A stretch of DNA of 64,000 nucleotides from Lepiota brunneoincarnata (lineage: Eukaryota; Basidiomycota; Agaricomycetes; Agaricales; Agaricaceae). The notes under the pieces were generated by a model that ran no database searches, was not told the DNA's origin, and saw nothing but the letters and a program-made list of their open reading frames with translations. Both the position numbers and the translations under genes were made by a program. The stretch is from positions 806,001 to 870,000 of the forward strand of contig JAEBUN010000015.1 of the NCBI GenBank assembly GCA_023014365.1. The letters run 5' to 3'. This document shows, in pieces, positions 1 to 12,007 of this stretch. Position 1 is the stretch's first letter. Each line of letters opens with the position of its first letter.

Positions 1-746
1 TACATCCTCCCATTTCTTAACAGCACTCTCGTTCACGATCGCTGCAATCCGCGCGTTTATCGGCCCGGGCTCCTTGCGCATCAACGAGAGTCGGAGGACA
101 CTACTCCAACGACACGAAAGCGTGGATTTCTCTCGCCAGCTAACAACCCGTTGGGGCAATGCACAGCAATTAGAAATGCGGAACACCCACACCACAGGAA
201 CGTGTGCAATGAGCTGTGGTGGAACAGGCGCTGGGAGCGAGGATCCAACCTCCCCCTTTTATCTGTTTCCCCTCCTGTGCCTGCGGGTAACCAGTGACTG
301 TGACTTGCATCGGATTAGATAACCGTGATGTCAGGTGTGTGTCATGAGTCATGACCGAGGATTTGATCTTTTGAGTGGCGTTCGTCATTGGCCAGAATCG
401 GTAAACGGCTAAACATGTCCTCTTCCACTCACACAGTTGTTATCCTGGCTTTTCATGGCTCCCTTGTATAAAAAATAAACTGCCTCGGAGCGTCAATAAA
501 TGGGAGTCGCATTCGGTGACATGGCAGATGACTAGCGCTGAGCTATTAGGGGGATCAGCGATGTGATCTCTAATCCTAAACCGTGCAAGGCACTACGATT
601 GCTCGGAACGGGAAACGAGCCCTCGTCGAATTTCTGGGGACTGCAAAATTCAAGGTCGAAATTTGATGACATGACGTTTTGGCAGGCTTTAATCACCTCG
701 TCCTCCATATATCAACCGCTCTTCTCCTCGCTCTTCCCTCTCCTCC
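1..746. other. Intergenic, upstream of O-methyltransferase
   Basis: No open frame here carries a recognisable domain or a consistent exon-intron pattern. The last 100 bases before the methyltransferase start are rich in pyrimidine runs (CTC/TCC), which is common just upstream of start codons in basidiomycete genes. I see nothing else I can support. Confidence 0.5.
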
Positions 747-3700
747 ATGACATTCGCTGTCCTCAGAGCCCTCCACGCCATTATTGGCGAGGCTCTCGAC
801 CAAATCGAGGTCCTCTACTCGCTCCACGATCCCACAAAAGAAACAGACTCACCAGGCTACTTAATACCCTCACCAGGCCATCTTCCTCCTCCTCGGACTG
901 GCCATCATCCGACCATATCCACAAGCTCTTTATCCAACGTCTATGCGTCCCCCCCACCATCACCCTGCATTAAGTCCGAAAATTCTCCAAGGCCAGCGCC
1001 GCTGGACTTTCCTTCTCTAGATGCATTATACCACGCCTCGTCGCTTTCTGAGGCACTCACCCAGCATCCCGATGCTGTTGCTGCCATCAACCGCATCATC
1101 GCGGCCTGTGGACAGATGACTGCTACGGTCCAAACGCCCTTTCTCACTCTTTGCGACGCTAGCATGGGAGTAAGTCTTGTGCCGTCCATTTTATTTCCTC
1201 GACTGTTAGTCACTGTTTTTCAGTATCATCTCCCATCTTGTATGCGAATATTCGAGGCCTCGCACACCGTCGAAATTTTGCGCGAAGCCGGTCCCGCAGG
1301 CTTACACGTCAACTCCATCTCGGAGACAAATGGTGTGGACAAAGTCAAGTTGGGTTCGTTGCGTGATAATTTGTCGGTCCTCCCCAGATTCGAGGCTGAT
1401 TGTTGACACGCCAGCACATATTTTACGCCTTTTGGCGACACACCATATTGTCAGAGAAGTATCACCGGATGTTTTCACTCTCAACAGGATATCCTCGACT
1501 ATCGACACAGGAAAAAGTTTTCAGGACCTTCAACAATGGACTATGGATGGAATGTGGGTGCTCTCGAGCTTTGGTACCTGAGAACCTATACCTCAGATAT
1601 CATTCACCAGGCCGGAGAAAAAATACGAGGACACGTCTGGCATCGCGGCATTTGTCGGACTTTGGTGAGCTCTCACGACCCCAGAATACCATAGAATTTC
1701 GCTAAACTGCCTCCCAGCTCTGACGAGATATTCAAGTCTTCCGCGTACCTGACGGAGACATATTTATTATCCTCCTCAAAGACGACGAAGGCGGGAGTAG
1801 AGCCAACACGCGCCCCATTCTGTTTCGCCTTTGGAACTGTCGAGTCCCGCACTGGGTTTTTCGGGTGGCTCGAGGGCCTCACTGAACCCAACCCCGCCAA
1901 TTACGTAGGCCCTAACGAGGCTAACAGGTAGCTTTTAAGCTTTGGGTGGCACCAGATATACTCATGGGCCCTGTCAAGCATCGAAACAGGTCGAGGTGCC
2001 CTATATGCTCCTGTCAAGGGCGATATGCGACATGCTACCCATGCCAAGTCTATTGGTCCGGGCCCATTACTAGCTCAGGACAATCCAAACTCCAACCGCT
2101 TTCGCCTGGAGCGCTTTGGGAAGGCGATGTTGGGCACCTGCTCTTGGGAGGCACCAGGTGCAATACTCAATAGTAAGGCCTATATCACATCTCTGTTCCT
2201 GGTCTGAGTGTATGCGCATGTTTTATTAGGCTTTGACTGGCATGCCTTGCCTCGGGGCAGCGTAGTCGTTGATGTTGGTGGTGGAATTGGATCCACAAGC
2301 ATGCTTCTTGCTAGCGCGTTCTCGTCTACCGATGATGGCGGCCTCGGATTGAGGTTTGTTGTCCAGGATCGTCCGATAGTGGTCGAAATGGGCGAAAAGG
2401 TATATCTCGCGGAATCACTGGCTTCCCTTCCACCCCTCTGATATCCTTGAACCATGACAGGCCTGGAAGGCCAAGTGTCCCGAACTTCTTGAGAACGGAA
2501 CAGTAAGCTTCAAAGGTACGGTTTTTCCCCGAGCTTGTCACCTTGCTTGATAACGGAAGACTTCTGTGCAGTCCACGATTTCTTTACGCCTCAACCAGTT
2601 AGACAAGCCACCGTCTTCTTGCTTCGCGTCGTGTTGCATGATTGGCCCGATGATTTCGCGCGCCGTATACTGCTACATTTAAGAGAAGCGGCGACATCTG
2701 ATACCAAGCTTCTTCTCGGTGATTTTATACTTCCTCTGGCGTGCCCCGACGAAACTGGGGAAGATGGGGTGCTCGAAGGAATTCAAGGTGCTCAGAGCAT
2801 GTTAGCTCCTCCGCCACTGCTTCCAAATCTTGGGAAAGCGAGTGCTAATGCATATTGGATGGATTTGACGGCACGTCATTTATATTTGCTCCTAAAAATG
2901 TCCAAAACAGACTGAGGTTGGTCTCATCGACAGATGCAAGTTATGTTTAATGCCCAGGAGCGGACATTACGAGAGATTGTGATACTAGCGGCCTCCGCAG
3001 GTTGGAGGGTCACCAGGATCACAAAGTGTAATGGTTCGTTATTCGGATACATCGTCGCCGTTCCGACTGCAATACCTACTCAAACTCGATGCCGGTCTGG
3101 AAGCTTTGCCTCGTACCGCGATCCTGCGTTCGCGGCCTATCAGTTCCAAGACGCTCACGAAGCCACCAAGAATGATATCAACACTCGAGCCCGAGGTGGA
3201 CAGCACGAAAGGGATTTAATTGAACGCTCTTTATCACGATGTGGTACTCCGACATTTGGTTCAAGAATGCAGCTACCACTTGCCGAGGAAGCTCTATCAA
3301 GATTTGGTAGAAGTATAATTCGTTCTCACAGACTAGGAACAGCGACTAGGACGGTAGGTGCCACCAAAGCCTACTTCACTCAAGCAAGCCATTACGTTGA
3401 CGCCCGTTCCACCTGCCAAGAAGAAGCCTTCTCTGCTCTCTGTACCGCCTCCCATTGTTACTTCTTCATCTCCAGCTTCTCCTCCTAGCAGGACATTATC
3501 ATCTCCGAAGCTGTCTCTGCAGGTGGTGGGACAGAAAGTCATTCAACGGCGGGTATCCCTTGCACATCTCCGTCCGCCTTCTATCACCAATGAGGCTCCT
3601 CCGTCATTACCGAATATTCAACGACCGCTGCCTTCACCTATGTCACCTCGTCCTGGACTTTCAAGAAGGTCGTCACTTGCTCAATTGTCGACTCAAAACA

Positions 3701-4489
3701 ATCAAGCACAGAGTCAGATTGGTCCTTCGGGATTGGGATCGCCAAGTCTGATTCCCGTGAGGCATGTTCCTGAGCCTGGCTCTCCTTTGGCTCTTCGACA
3801 GGAGCGTGGTTCCGAGTGGTACTGGTGGAGGCGGGCCGTCGCCCCCAGTTGCGAAGTACCCTCGGGACAACGGTGAACTGGAGGGTCAGAGACATTATCA
3901 AAAACCACAGGACCAGGCTGTGGGCCGAAGATCATCCGCGGCACAACTGCCACAGCTGCAATCTGCGATGCCGATGTTTTCGGTAGCCCCGGGTAGGGTC
4001 GGGTTGAGGAAGAGAACAAGGAGTGTTGTTGGACTTTCTAAGGTGAATCAACAAGCCGCTGGCGCTGCTAATGTGAAGGTGCCTGGTAACGGTGCTGCTA
4101 CTGCTGGGAACGGGAATGGAGGAGGTAGTGGAATTAAAGTCGGCGGCGGCGGCGGCGGCGACGACGAGAATTCTCAGAGTCGATTGGGTGGTTTGTTGAA
4201 TAACGGCGGCGGCGGCGGCGGCACTAGACTTCAGTTTGAGAAGAGGAGAGAGGTTGTTATGCCAGGGGGGCTGCCAGAATTTTCGTCGTTTGTTGATGTT
4301 GAACCTGGGTATAGCGAGCTCCCAGTTGTTAACCAGAGCCATGACAAGGAGGGGGATAGTGTTGATTGTGAGTATGGACCCGTGAGCGTCCTGGCGGCGG
4401 CGGCGAGGATTGAGAAGAGGGTGTTGAAGGCGGAGGGGGTCACCTTGATTTGGATCAGCTGCTTTTTGGTTTTCTTCTTGTGTCCCTGA
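747..4489 (+). CDS. SAM-dependent O-methyltransferase (plant COMT-like, Dimerisation2 + Methyltransf_2), tail frame broken
   Basis: The core joins cleanly as exons 747-1169, 1224-1353, 1415-1553, 1611-1664, 1718-1904, 2049-2172, 2230-2399, 2461-2515, 2572-2870 and 2934 onward. The first half holds a winged-helix dimerisation domain (LAHILRLLATHHIVREVSPD, then IAAFVGLCSDEIFKSSAYL). The second half holds the SAM-binding loop VVDVGGGIGS, the acidic FVVQDRP strand, HDFFTPQPV and the LRVVLHDWPDDFARRIL segment of the caffeate/flavonoid O-methyltransferase class. The core ends near 3075 (GYIVAVPTAIP). Such enzymes methylate hydroxyls of small aromatic or polyketide products in the cytosol; the substrate cannot be read from sequence. 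The intron 2871-2933 appears to be GC-AG. After 3075 the frame stays open into a long Pro/Ser/Gly-rich tail with at least two frame changes (about 3354 and 3805), so the true C-terminus is uncertain. Confidence 0.85.
3076..4489 (+). other. Low-complexity C-terminal tail of the O-methyltransferase gene, in three successive frames
   Basis: Coding character continues after the methyltransferase fold. The first frame gives GTPTFGSRMQLPLAEEALSR. The next, from about 3358, gives a basic Pro/Ser-rich stretch (SLKQAITLTPVPPAKKKPS). From about 3805 a third frame gives Gly/Pro-rich sequence with two (GGC)n runs near 4141-4161 and 4205-4222 encoding poly-Gly. No intron of believable size links the frames, so one-base indels, or assembly errors in GC-rich repeats, are the simplest reading. 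The end may be at 4489, or a last intron may be removed at about 4438-4490 to give a slightly different terminus. It could also be the remains of a separate downstream gene. Confidence 0.5.
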
Positions 4490-5479
4490 GAATGATGAAT
4501 GATGTACGGGTTGTTTTGCTCGTCCCTTTTGCGAAACTTGAGTCGTTATTTCATTCCCCCTAAAGCTGTTCCCCTCTTTTCTAAGACCCAAGTATTCGCT
4601 TTTTGTAGTTATGTCCTGTACGTCGCCGATTGAATATGCCTATGAGAGCAAACAAGGTTCAGTCCAACGCCAGTGATAGGCTCCATCACGATCCATCAAA
4701 GGGCTAGGATATTTGACGCACGTCTGAAGCCGTTCGATAGGTATGTGAATCCATCCTCGAGGTACACTGCCTCCTGGGGTTTGGGTGCCAAAGGGTTGAT
4801 GCTGATAGTTATCATAGGTACGCTTCAAGTCTCCTTGAAAGTTCCGACCGAAAGGCGACAAACTCCAACGTATTTGAGCGCTCGGCTTTCGTTCCCCGCA
4901 GCCTATCCACATTGGACTCAGTAGTCGGGCAGGGGCTCTGACCTCCAGCAGAAATGCCTCTGAAAGCTGTTCAGATCTGCCAGACCCCTGTACCTCTCCC
5001 AAAATATACAATCACATTCATGAACCCCCCTCTGGCGGTACGAGTCATTAGCGTTTACTCCGGGTTGAACGGTGATAAAGCTTTCCAGAAATTCCTCGGT
5101 CTCGAGACGGAATCATGCTTTTTATATGGGAAGGGAGTTGTGTTCCTTGCTTAGCGCCTAAAGCCTTGCGGCTGCGCACGCGCACGACTCCACACCCTTG
5201 TTCCTCTCCGCTCGAGCGCTGAGGGGAGGCTTATCTCTTGTCTCTCCTCCTCTCCTCCCTTGGCTTTGGCTCGATCGTTGGGCCACGTATTGCCAGGATT
5301 CCCCCCCCCCCTCCTCCGACTCATCGGCTCACTGACTGCGCCGTGTTTTTGTGTACATACCGGCACCACCGTGTCCGTCCCCACTGTCCCCTTGTGGTGT
5401 CCCCTTGTGGCCCCTCGTGGGCTTCCCTCCCAACTTCTGGCATAGGATTCTTTAAATAGGGAACAAAGTTTTGTCATAC
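4490..5479. other. Intergenic region
   Basis: No supported gene. A minus-strand open frame at 4640-5011 has no recognisable motif. A homopolymeric C run lies near 5300-5311. Short repeated CCCCTTGTGG-type motifs occur around 5387-5412. Confidence 0.4.
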
Positions 5480-7220
5480 ATGCTGCATGACACACCATAC
5501 GACATCTTGTCTGTGGTTCTCCAGTATCTCCCGGATTGCGATATCGAAAGGCTGCGTTTGGTCAATAGGAGCTTGTATGGGGTTGGGTTGGATGCGTTGT
5601 TTCGGGACGTCAGGTTTTATAAGCATAATCGGGCTATGAAGGTGTTGTGCGAATTGTTAAGGTGGGTCAACTCTATCGATGCTTTTCTTATATATGTTGA
5701 CTTCTCGACCTCGTGGTTGTTCCGTTCCGCCGATATTGAACTCCGCTTCCTTCTTCCTTCCAATGAACGCTGTGGAACCTATTTCGGTGTCTACGTGTGC
5801 ACAGACGCGACGACATCGCACATCGTGTACGTCGACTCAATATTGAACCCTGGCCCGTCCAGCCACGCACAAAGACGTACGTCAGCCGGAGCGAGAACGC
5901 TTGGAATCGCTTCAACACGTTCTTTAACCCCAAATACATGGAACAAGAGGCCCATAAGCGGGTGCAGAAGAGGATTAACAAGGACATCAGGCGTGTTATG
6001 GATGCCATCAGGTGTCTGCATGACATACAAGATTATCATATCTTGTATGACGAACGCAAAGGCTCGTGTTACCACCACGAGATGTTCGAAGCGTTCCTAT
6101 CGCCGACTCTTGAGTTGATGTCTCCCAGACTCCGGAGGTTAACAATTAAAGTCCCGTTCGAGCTTCTTTTCAATCTTTCCTACGTTCACCTTCCGGAGCT
6201 GCGGGATCTTGATATACACCTCTGTACAGGCGAGGCGCAGATGGAACAAGTCAGATACGCCCTCGATGGATTCTTCGTGTTCATTCATAACCTTCGTTCC
6301 CTCGAGCACCTTGGGATAACGGCCACATCCGCCTCGCGCTACCTCGACCTTTCCTACTTCTCCAAACGTTGGGGAACATACCCTTACCTCAAGTCATTCA
6401 GCCTCTGCATTCCCTTTGACGGGGGCCTGCTCTCCTCTCCTGAAGACCTCTACAACCACGTTCTAGCACCTCATAGTGGGTCGTTGGAGAGGCTCAAGCT
6501 CAGCACGAGCAGTTGTGCTGTGCCCAAGACTGCGCTCCCTCCAGACTGTCATTTCTGGATCCAGCGCATCCTTAAGTCGTCATTTCAAACTCCCTTCCCC
6601 CATTTACGTGAAGTCGAGCTCGCTTTGCGCCCTCTGAGAGCGAGCCTCGTTGACCTGCAGCGGTTTCTTGCGGTGCACGCGTCAACACTTGAGAAGCTGT
6701 GGCTCACCGATAGGGCGCTGTGGAATCATGAGTTGGAAGAACTTTTTCTCGGTCTTTGTCCGTCCACCGCATTTCCTGGGAATCAGAACTACGTGTTGAA
6801 GAGTTTGAAGATTAAGGTCCCTTTTCTCAATGTTCGTTTGTTAACTCTCATCGCGGAGCGGTTCCCTCGCCTCGAGACACTTGGATTGGCATTCAGCGAT
6901 ATCTCGCCCCATGGTCATGAGCCGGAGAGCCACCACCCTGACTATCAAGAGAAACTCGTGAGTGCCCGTACATTTTCGTCGTATCCGAGGATGCATTGAC
7001 TAACACGTCGTTCATGACAAAAAAATAGTCCGGGTTCACCCGTCAACTCAGGGTTCAATGCGCTGGCACCACCAGCGCCTTTGCACACTGGGGCCTCCAT
7101 ACGCTCAACCTTACTGAGGGCCCGCCCTCCTTCCCCTGGATTAAAATGTTGGAGTCTACCTTTATCGACTGCTTCCCGCCACCGCTTCGCGTCGGCGAGC
7201 TTCCCCAATCACCAACCTAA
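5480..7220 (+). CDS. F-box protein with degenerate leucine-rich repeats
   Basis: Three exons join in frame: 5480-5661, 5805-6957 and 7029-7220. The first exon encodes an N-terminal F-box (TPYDILSVVLQYLPDCDIER, then LRLVNRSLYGVGLDALFRDV). The rest has irregular leucine-rich repeats of the fungal F-box type (LRRLTIKV, LPELRDLDIHL, SLEHLGIT, LEKLWLTD, LKSLKIKV, LETLGLAFSD). Total length is about 508 residues. F-box proteins bridge Skp1 to a target in SCF ubiquitin ligases; Agaricomycetes carry hundreds with mostly unknown targets, and the target here cannot be inferred. The ATG at 5480 is the first one upstream of the F-box; the first intron (142 bases) is longer than usual. Confidence 0.75.
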
Positions 7221-7956
7221 TCAATACTTACAAGCGACATTAATGGAGACTTACACTCGGCGACGAGGCGAGTCATAATTACTCGATTGGTGTTTGGGGA
7301 AATTGGAACTACGTTATTTGAGCCTTTTTCTTTTCTTTCCTCCCTCTTCTTTATTTATTCCTTGGATTTGTTTATGACCCTTCGAGCTTTTCCCGGAGAT
7401 TATGCCCTCATTCCTCTGATCCTCCTGATAGGACAGCTGGCTATTTATTCTTGTCCTAATGGCAGCTTGATGATATGTGTGTACAATGTTCAAATATTCA
7501 AAGAAACTGTACTAGTAGTTGTATAATATTCTGTCACCCGTTTGTACCCCAACAGATGTGTCTCTCTCAACAGTGCTTGTTAGGAAAACTTGATGCTCTC
7601 GTCACTTGTCACAAGATAATGACAGGTGCCGCCAGCTTTCGTTCGTGACGTGTGGGTCCCCCAAAGAAGGCTCTAATTAACTGCGGGTGCAAACCGCGTG
7701 CGAGTGTTCCAGTAATGCTGACGTGTATTTATGCAGGGAGGAGAGCTACATATGTATGATACGAGATCCGATACACAGTTGATTGACATGAGAATCGTGA
7801 CAAGTAAAATCCGGAGTGAAGAAGAGGACAATCTAATTCAGAGCATTTTCTATAGTAGACCAAGCAGGAATGAAGACATGTCATGTCGTATCATGAGCAT
7901 TGGAAGAATTGAGGGTTGCTCGATTGCGCGGGTGCTATTGATGACATCAGGTTGAA

Positions 7957-7990
<34 letters not shown>

Positions 7991-8313
7991 TCACACTGCC
8001 GTTAGCAATTGCAGGAGAATTCTACTTACATCAGTGGTTGTCCGTGTAAAAAAAAATGGTGGCACGAGCGTACAGTGTTTAGTACATTTCATTCAGATAT
8101 CTGAGTGCTGATCGAGGGTTCGTCATCCACAACCAGTCCAGCTTCCTCGAGGTGGTCTAGGGCACTCTGGATTTCACAGTTAGACAAGTAGCAGGAGCTC
8201 AGACAATGAGTATTCTCTCACTCGAGACATTTCAAAACAGGCCAAAATAACCCTGTATTGGATCAGAAGGATGTCAGGAGTGAAATGATGATACACCTGG
8301 AGGGGGAGGGGGC
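7221..8313. other. Intergenic region with a long poly-G run
   Basis: No supported gene. Apart from the 31-base G run, described separately, this is A/T-rich noncoding-looking sequence between the F-box gene and the convergent membrane-protein gene. Confidence 0.5.
7957..7987. repeat. 31-base guanine homopolymer
   Basis: An uninterrupted run of 31 G on the + strand in intergenic DNA. It is visible directly. Such runs are prone to length errors in assembly and could also form G-quadruplex structures. Confidence 0.9.
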
Positions 8314-9718
8314 TCACAAAGTATACTTCAGAATGATCTGGCCGTATATGCGGAAAAGAACAAGCAGCACCAATTGTGAGGCTGCAAACAGAAAGTCAGT
8401 TAGACAGGACATTGACGATGTCCACAGCACATTACCTGTCGCGAAGAATGCCAGAAAATACCAAATCATGGCAGCATCTCCTCCTTGCTTCATCTGCTTA
8501 ACTACACCCCAGACCGTGAAAAAACAGAAGGTCGTGATCACGAAGTCCGGGAATAATGAAATACCCCTGAAAGATGGTAGTGAGTTTGGTTAAGCACGTT
8601 TGAGCAAAAGCTGTATAGGCGCTACCATAAACTGTGAGCAACACTAAAAATTCCATAAGATATATATACTAGACAAGGGTGTTGAGGAACACACTTACTT
8701 CTTCAGCACGATGCCGTTCGCATGGAAGGATCCAGGTTTACAAAGAAACTTAAAGGACATGAGTATAACGGCGGCAACTTTGATTATTGCGCTCAAGCCA
8801 ATCGCTCCCGCAAGAGTGTAAGTCTTGTTTCTCCGTCCTGGATATGCATTTGACATTCTGCGACCTGAGATGAGGTATTGTTAACCCGCATGCCCACCGG
8901 AAAAGCCATTGGATACTGACAAAAGCATGCGCATCGGATATGGATAGCAACAAGTAACAATAGGAAAGAACAAAAGTGAATGAGTGGGGCCACCTTGCGC
9001 AACCGCTTCTGTTTACTTGTGACGGGGGCGAGGACCCTAAAATCAAGGGTTAGAAGGTCACAAGGGTTGCAATTTCACAACACCCTTACAAGATATATGA
9101 CCGGTTCAGAATCCCCAACCAAAAACGAAGTTGGACGGAATCTGAACCTCGTAACCGCGAATCCTCCCACCCCGTACAGGATCCGGCAAAACTGCGACAC
9201 CCCAAGCCAACGGTTGATGGACTGAAATACTCGTCGCCGAGTGGATTGGCTGGTCATCGTATCAAGAGAGGTTCCTTCGAAAGATGGCGCGTTATGGGGT
9301 TGTTCTCCGGGAGGTGACTCCCCTCCTGCAGGCTGGGATCTAACGGAAGACACCGGATCGCCCGATGGACATTTATTGAGTTGTTTTCTGTTGGCCCAAA
9401 CCATTAAGCAACGAAGTTAAACGTCCAAAATACGATCACTGCACTTACTTCCTGAGATAGGGCATTATCATGGCCGGCAGAAAAACCCCCGCATCTCTGA
9501 CCAATATCAAGCACATTGCCAGCGCTACAAACGAATTGAACTAAGACCTTGACAAAAACAAGGGTTACGTACTGGATGTAATGTCGGCGGGCTTGTGGGG
9601 GCTGGAACCGGGGGGCACGTTCACTTCCTTCATCGGTAGGAGGGGTGTCGCAACGAGGGAGCCAGGGATTATGGGGAGGGGCGGGGAATACGTGGGCGAA
9701 GGAGGAAGAGTCAAACAT
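8314..9718 (-). CDS. Unidentified multi-exon, multi-pass membrane protein
   Basis: Several minus-strand exons can be chained. The start at 9718 gives a soluble Pro-rich N-terminus ending RRHYIQ. After an intron come hydrophobic segments ALAMCLILVRDAGVFLPAMI, then (after further introns) TLAGAIGLSAIIKVAAVILM, SLFPDFVITTFCFFTVWGVV, and a last exon SQLVLLVLFRIYGQIILKYT ending at 8314. Hydrophobic stretches separated by short basic loops point to an integral membrane protein, perhaps five to seven spans. The exon boundaries around 9060-9400 are uncertain. I do not recognise the family or a function. Confidence 0.5.
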
Positions 9719-11721
9719 CGGGCGGGGGTCTCCGGATTATATAGATATACGTGCGCTAATGAACGGCCCAGACAGGTACATGCACCTAGGGTGCTTGAGC
9801 CCACGTCGACCCTCAGGGATCTGCTCGTGGCGTAATTTGTTATAAGCACCCGTGGGATTTATCCACCAAGGAGGAAGTTCAACCTTCCACAACGAGAAGA
9901 TAGATCCGACTTGCGATGTAAGGCAATATGTGCAGCAGACAGCAGACCCCCGGTAGAAAATCAACAGCATGGTCGGGTGGGGGGGCGGTAAAAGAGAAGG
10001 AGTCGCGCCTGGTCAGATACCCCAAAAGGAACCTGATTGTACTTCGTCCATGACCCGAAGACAGTTTCTAACCACCAACAATATACCGGTTAAGGGGACG
10101 TAGTGCTCTTTTGGAGGTTTGCGGGCTGATTTTTGAGCGCGTTAGATGGCTCTTATTCATTTGCATGGGAGGAGAGGTATGTCATGAGATTGAGAGGGTG
10201 TGTGTGAATTTGGTAACAATTAGTTCTGTATTGCATTAAACCAGGAAGGTACCACGGCCGTCACGAGATGTATATGCTTCCACTCTCAATACACTTTACA
10301 GGCGGCTACGGACGCCAGGACGACACCGGCAAGCAACGGCCACTAGGGTAGGTGGTACCTGTTCGACAGGCCATGGGATATTCCCCAGCCGACGGGCCGG
10401 TCTTACTCCCCAGGAAGCGAAACAGAGTTCGAAAACGAAAACACCAGTTGCGTACACATCCAGAATGAGTTAGACTAAATAACCGGCTTGCTCAGGAGCT
10501 CATAAAATGCTCTCAGTTGAGGCACACATGCTCTCACAGTCCCAGAAGAGAGGCATCGCAAGGGGTCTTTTATGTTATTTTGCTGCGCTGGGTCAAGTGG
10601 CAGACTGACGCAAAATCCCTCCTTCACTACCAAAAGCTGTTTTGTTCGCTTCCGTCATAAGTTCAAGTTACATCTACGTACCATTTATTTATGTGTGGTA
10701 GAGTTTACCTTTTGCGTGAATCTGCCTCTCCGGCCTGGATCCTGTTGATCAGGGTGTTTCTGTGCAGAGCTTTGTTGGCATTAGACGAGAAGGGGGAAGG
10801 TATTAGATCCTACGGAGTGACAGCCAGGGTTTCCGTTTAGGTGTCCCCACCGCTTTCAGGGTCATTGGAGTGCACACACATAATACTTGTGCATCAGTCC
10901 ATCCGAAAAATGATCAGTCATTTCGATAGAGTCGTCGCCTTACCAATCCTAGCCACCGCGCCACAAGAATTGGCCCTTTGCACGGAAACGGGCGGGAGAG
11001 ATTGTAATGAAGATCGGTGCCTTACTACTAGCCCAATGAACGATCGGGGGAGGGATGGTAACTGAACTTGCCTTCTACCCATCCACGTGTATGCAACAGG
11101 CCGATGTCATTTGAGCTGGCAGTGATCTGCTTTACTTGACCTGAGGCGTCCTTGCTCTCGGGCTCTCCGGGTATACCATAGGCATTAATCTAATTTGTAG
11201 TCAAGGGGACTACAAAGTTTTGGCCACGTCATTGAAGCCCTCGATGTTGTCCTGCCTCGGTTCAAGGGGCCAGGAATTCGTCCGAGCCCGAGGCCAACGA
11301 ATTCCAACATCTCTTGTGAGTTCCTGCGCCAGAATCAACCTTCAAGTAACAAAAAACCACTTCCAATTTGTTGAAGTCACTGTATCAATCATACGAACCT
11401 GCCCCTCCTCCCCCCTGGAGGTCAAGGTCGACGTCGATGGGTTGGCATGGGTGCCGGAGAAACATAGCCCCCCGATGCGGCTTGTCAGGTTAGTGATTCA
11501 AATTCCAGCACGTAAAATCACTAGTCGACTCTGTCTTAACCCATGTTTGTGATCACCCGTACGTGGATTGTCTTAGGCACTTGCCATTACCAAATTTAGT
11601 ACTCTCTTAGCTTCAGACGAGACAGATTTATGTTCCCTTTTATGCTGTTTTCGTGACTTACGAGGAATAGAGCAAGCTTCCCTAGATACAGGGAGTCCAT
11701 TGCTCACCTCCCATCACAACC
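9719..11721. other. Intergenic / unassigned region
   Basis: No supported gene. Minus-strand sequence at 11220-11560 has a GT..AG-bounded gap between two short open stretches, but without recognisable motifs. Nothing resembles a transposon terminus or a reverse transcriptase. Confidence 0.4.
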
Positions 11722-12007
11722 ATGGGCAGGAATCCACTCAGCGTGCTCAAGGATGGACTCGAGAAACTCCAAGGGCAAGTAAAAATAATGTAAAGATGCA
11801 CTTTTGGAGGTAGTGGCTTGCTAACAATGGCCTGATGCAAGGAGAGCGGCGATGGAAATGATGGAAATTGAAACGGATATGATCATGGGTGGTGATGTAG
11901 AAGAAATCTTCCCCAGGTCATCCCACCAACAAGCTCTCACAGTCTCACAGATTATTCAGCAACACATAGCTGACATGGATTCTGAATTTGCGCCGCAATT
12001 CTTGTGA
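11722..12007 (+). CDS. Candidate 72-residue protein with a GC-AG intron
   Basis: ATG at 11722 (context ACAACCATGG) opens a frame to 11774. A GCAAGT donor at 11775, the standard donor of GC-AG introns, and an AG acceptor at 11841 join it in frame to 11842-12007, ending TGA. The predicted product is acidic and Met-rich (AMEMMEIETDMIMGGDVEEI) with a helical look and no signal peptide, cysteines or known motif. Lengths 53 + 166 make an exact multiple of three. I recognise no homologue; it could be a real small gene or a chance open frame. Confidence 0.35.
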
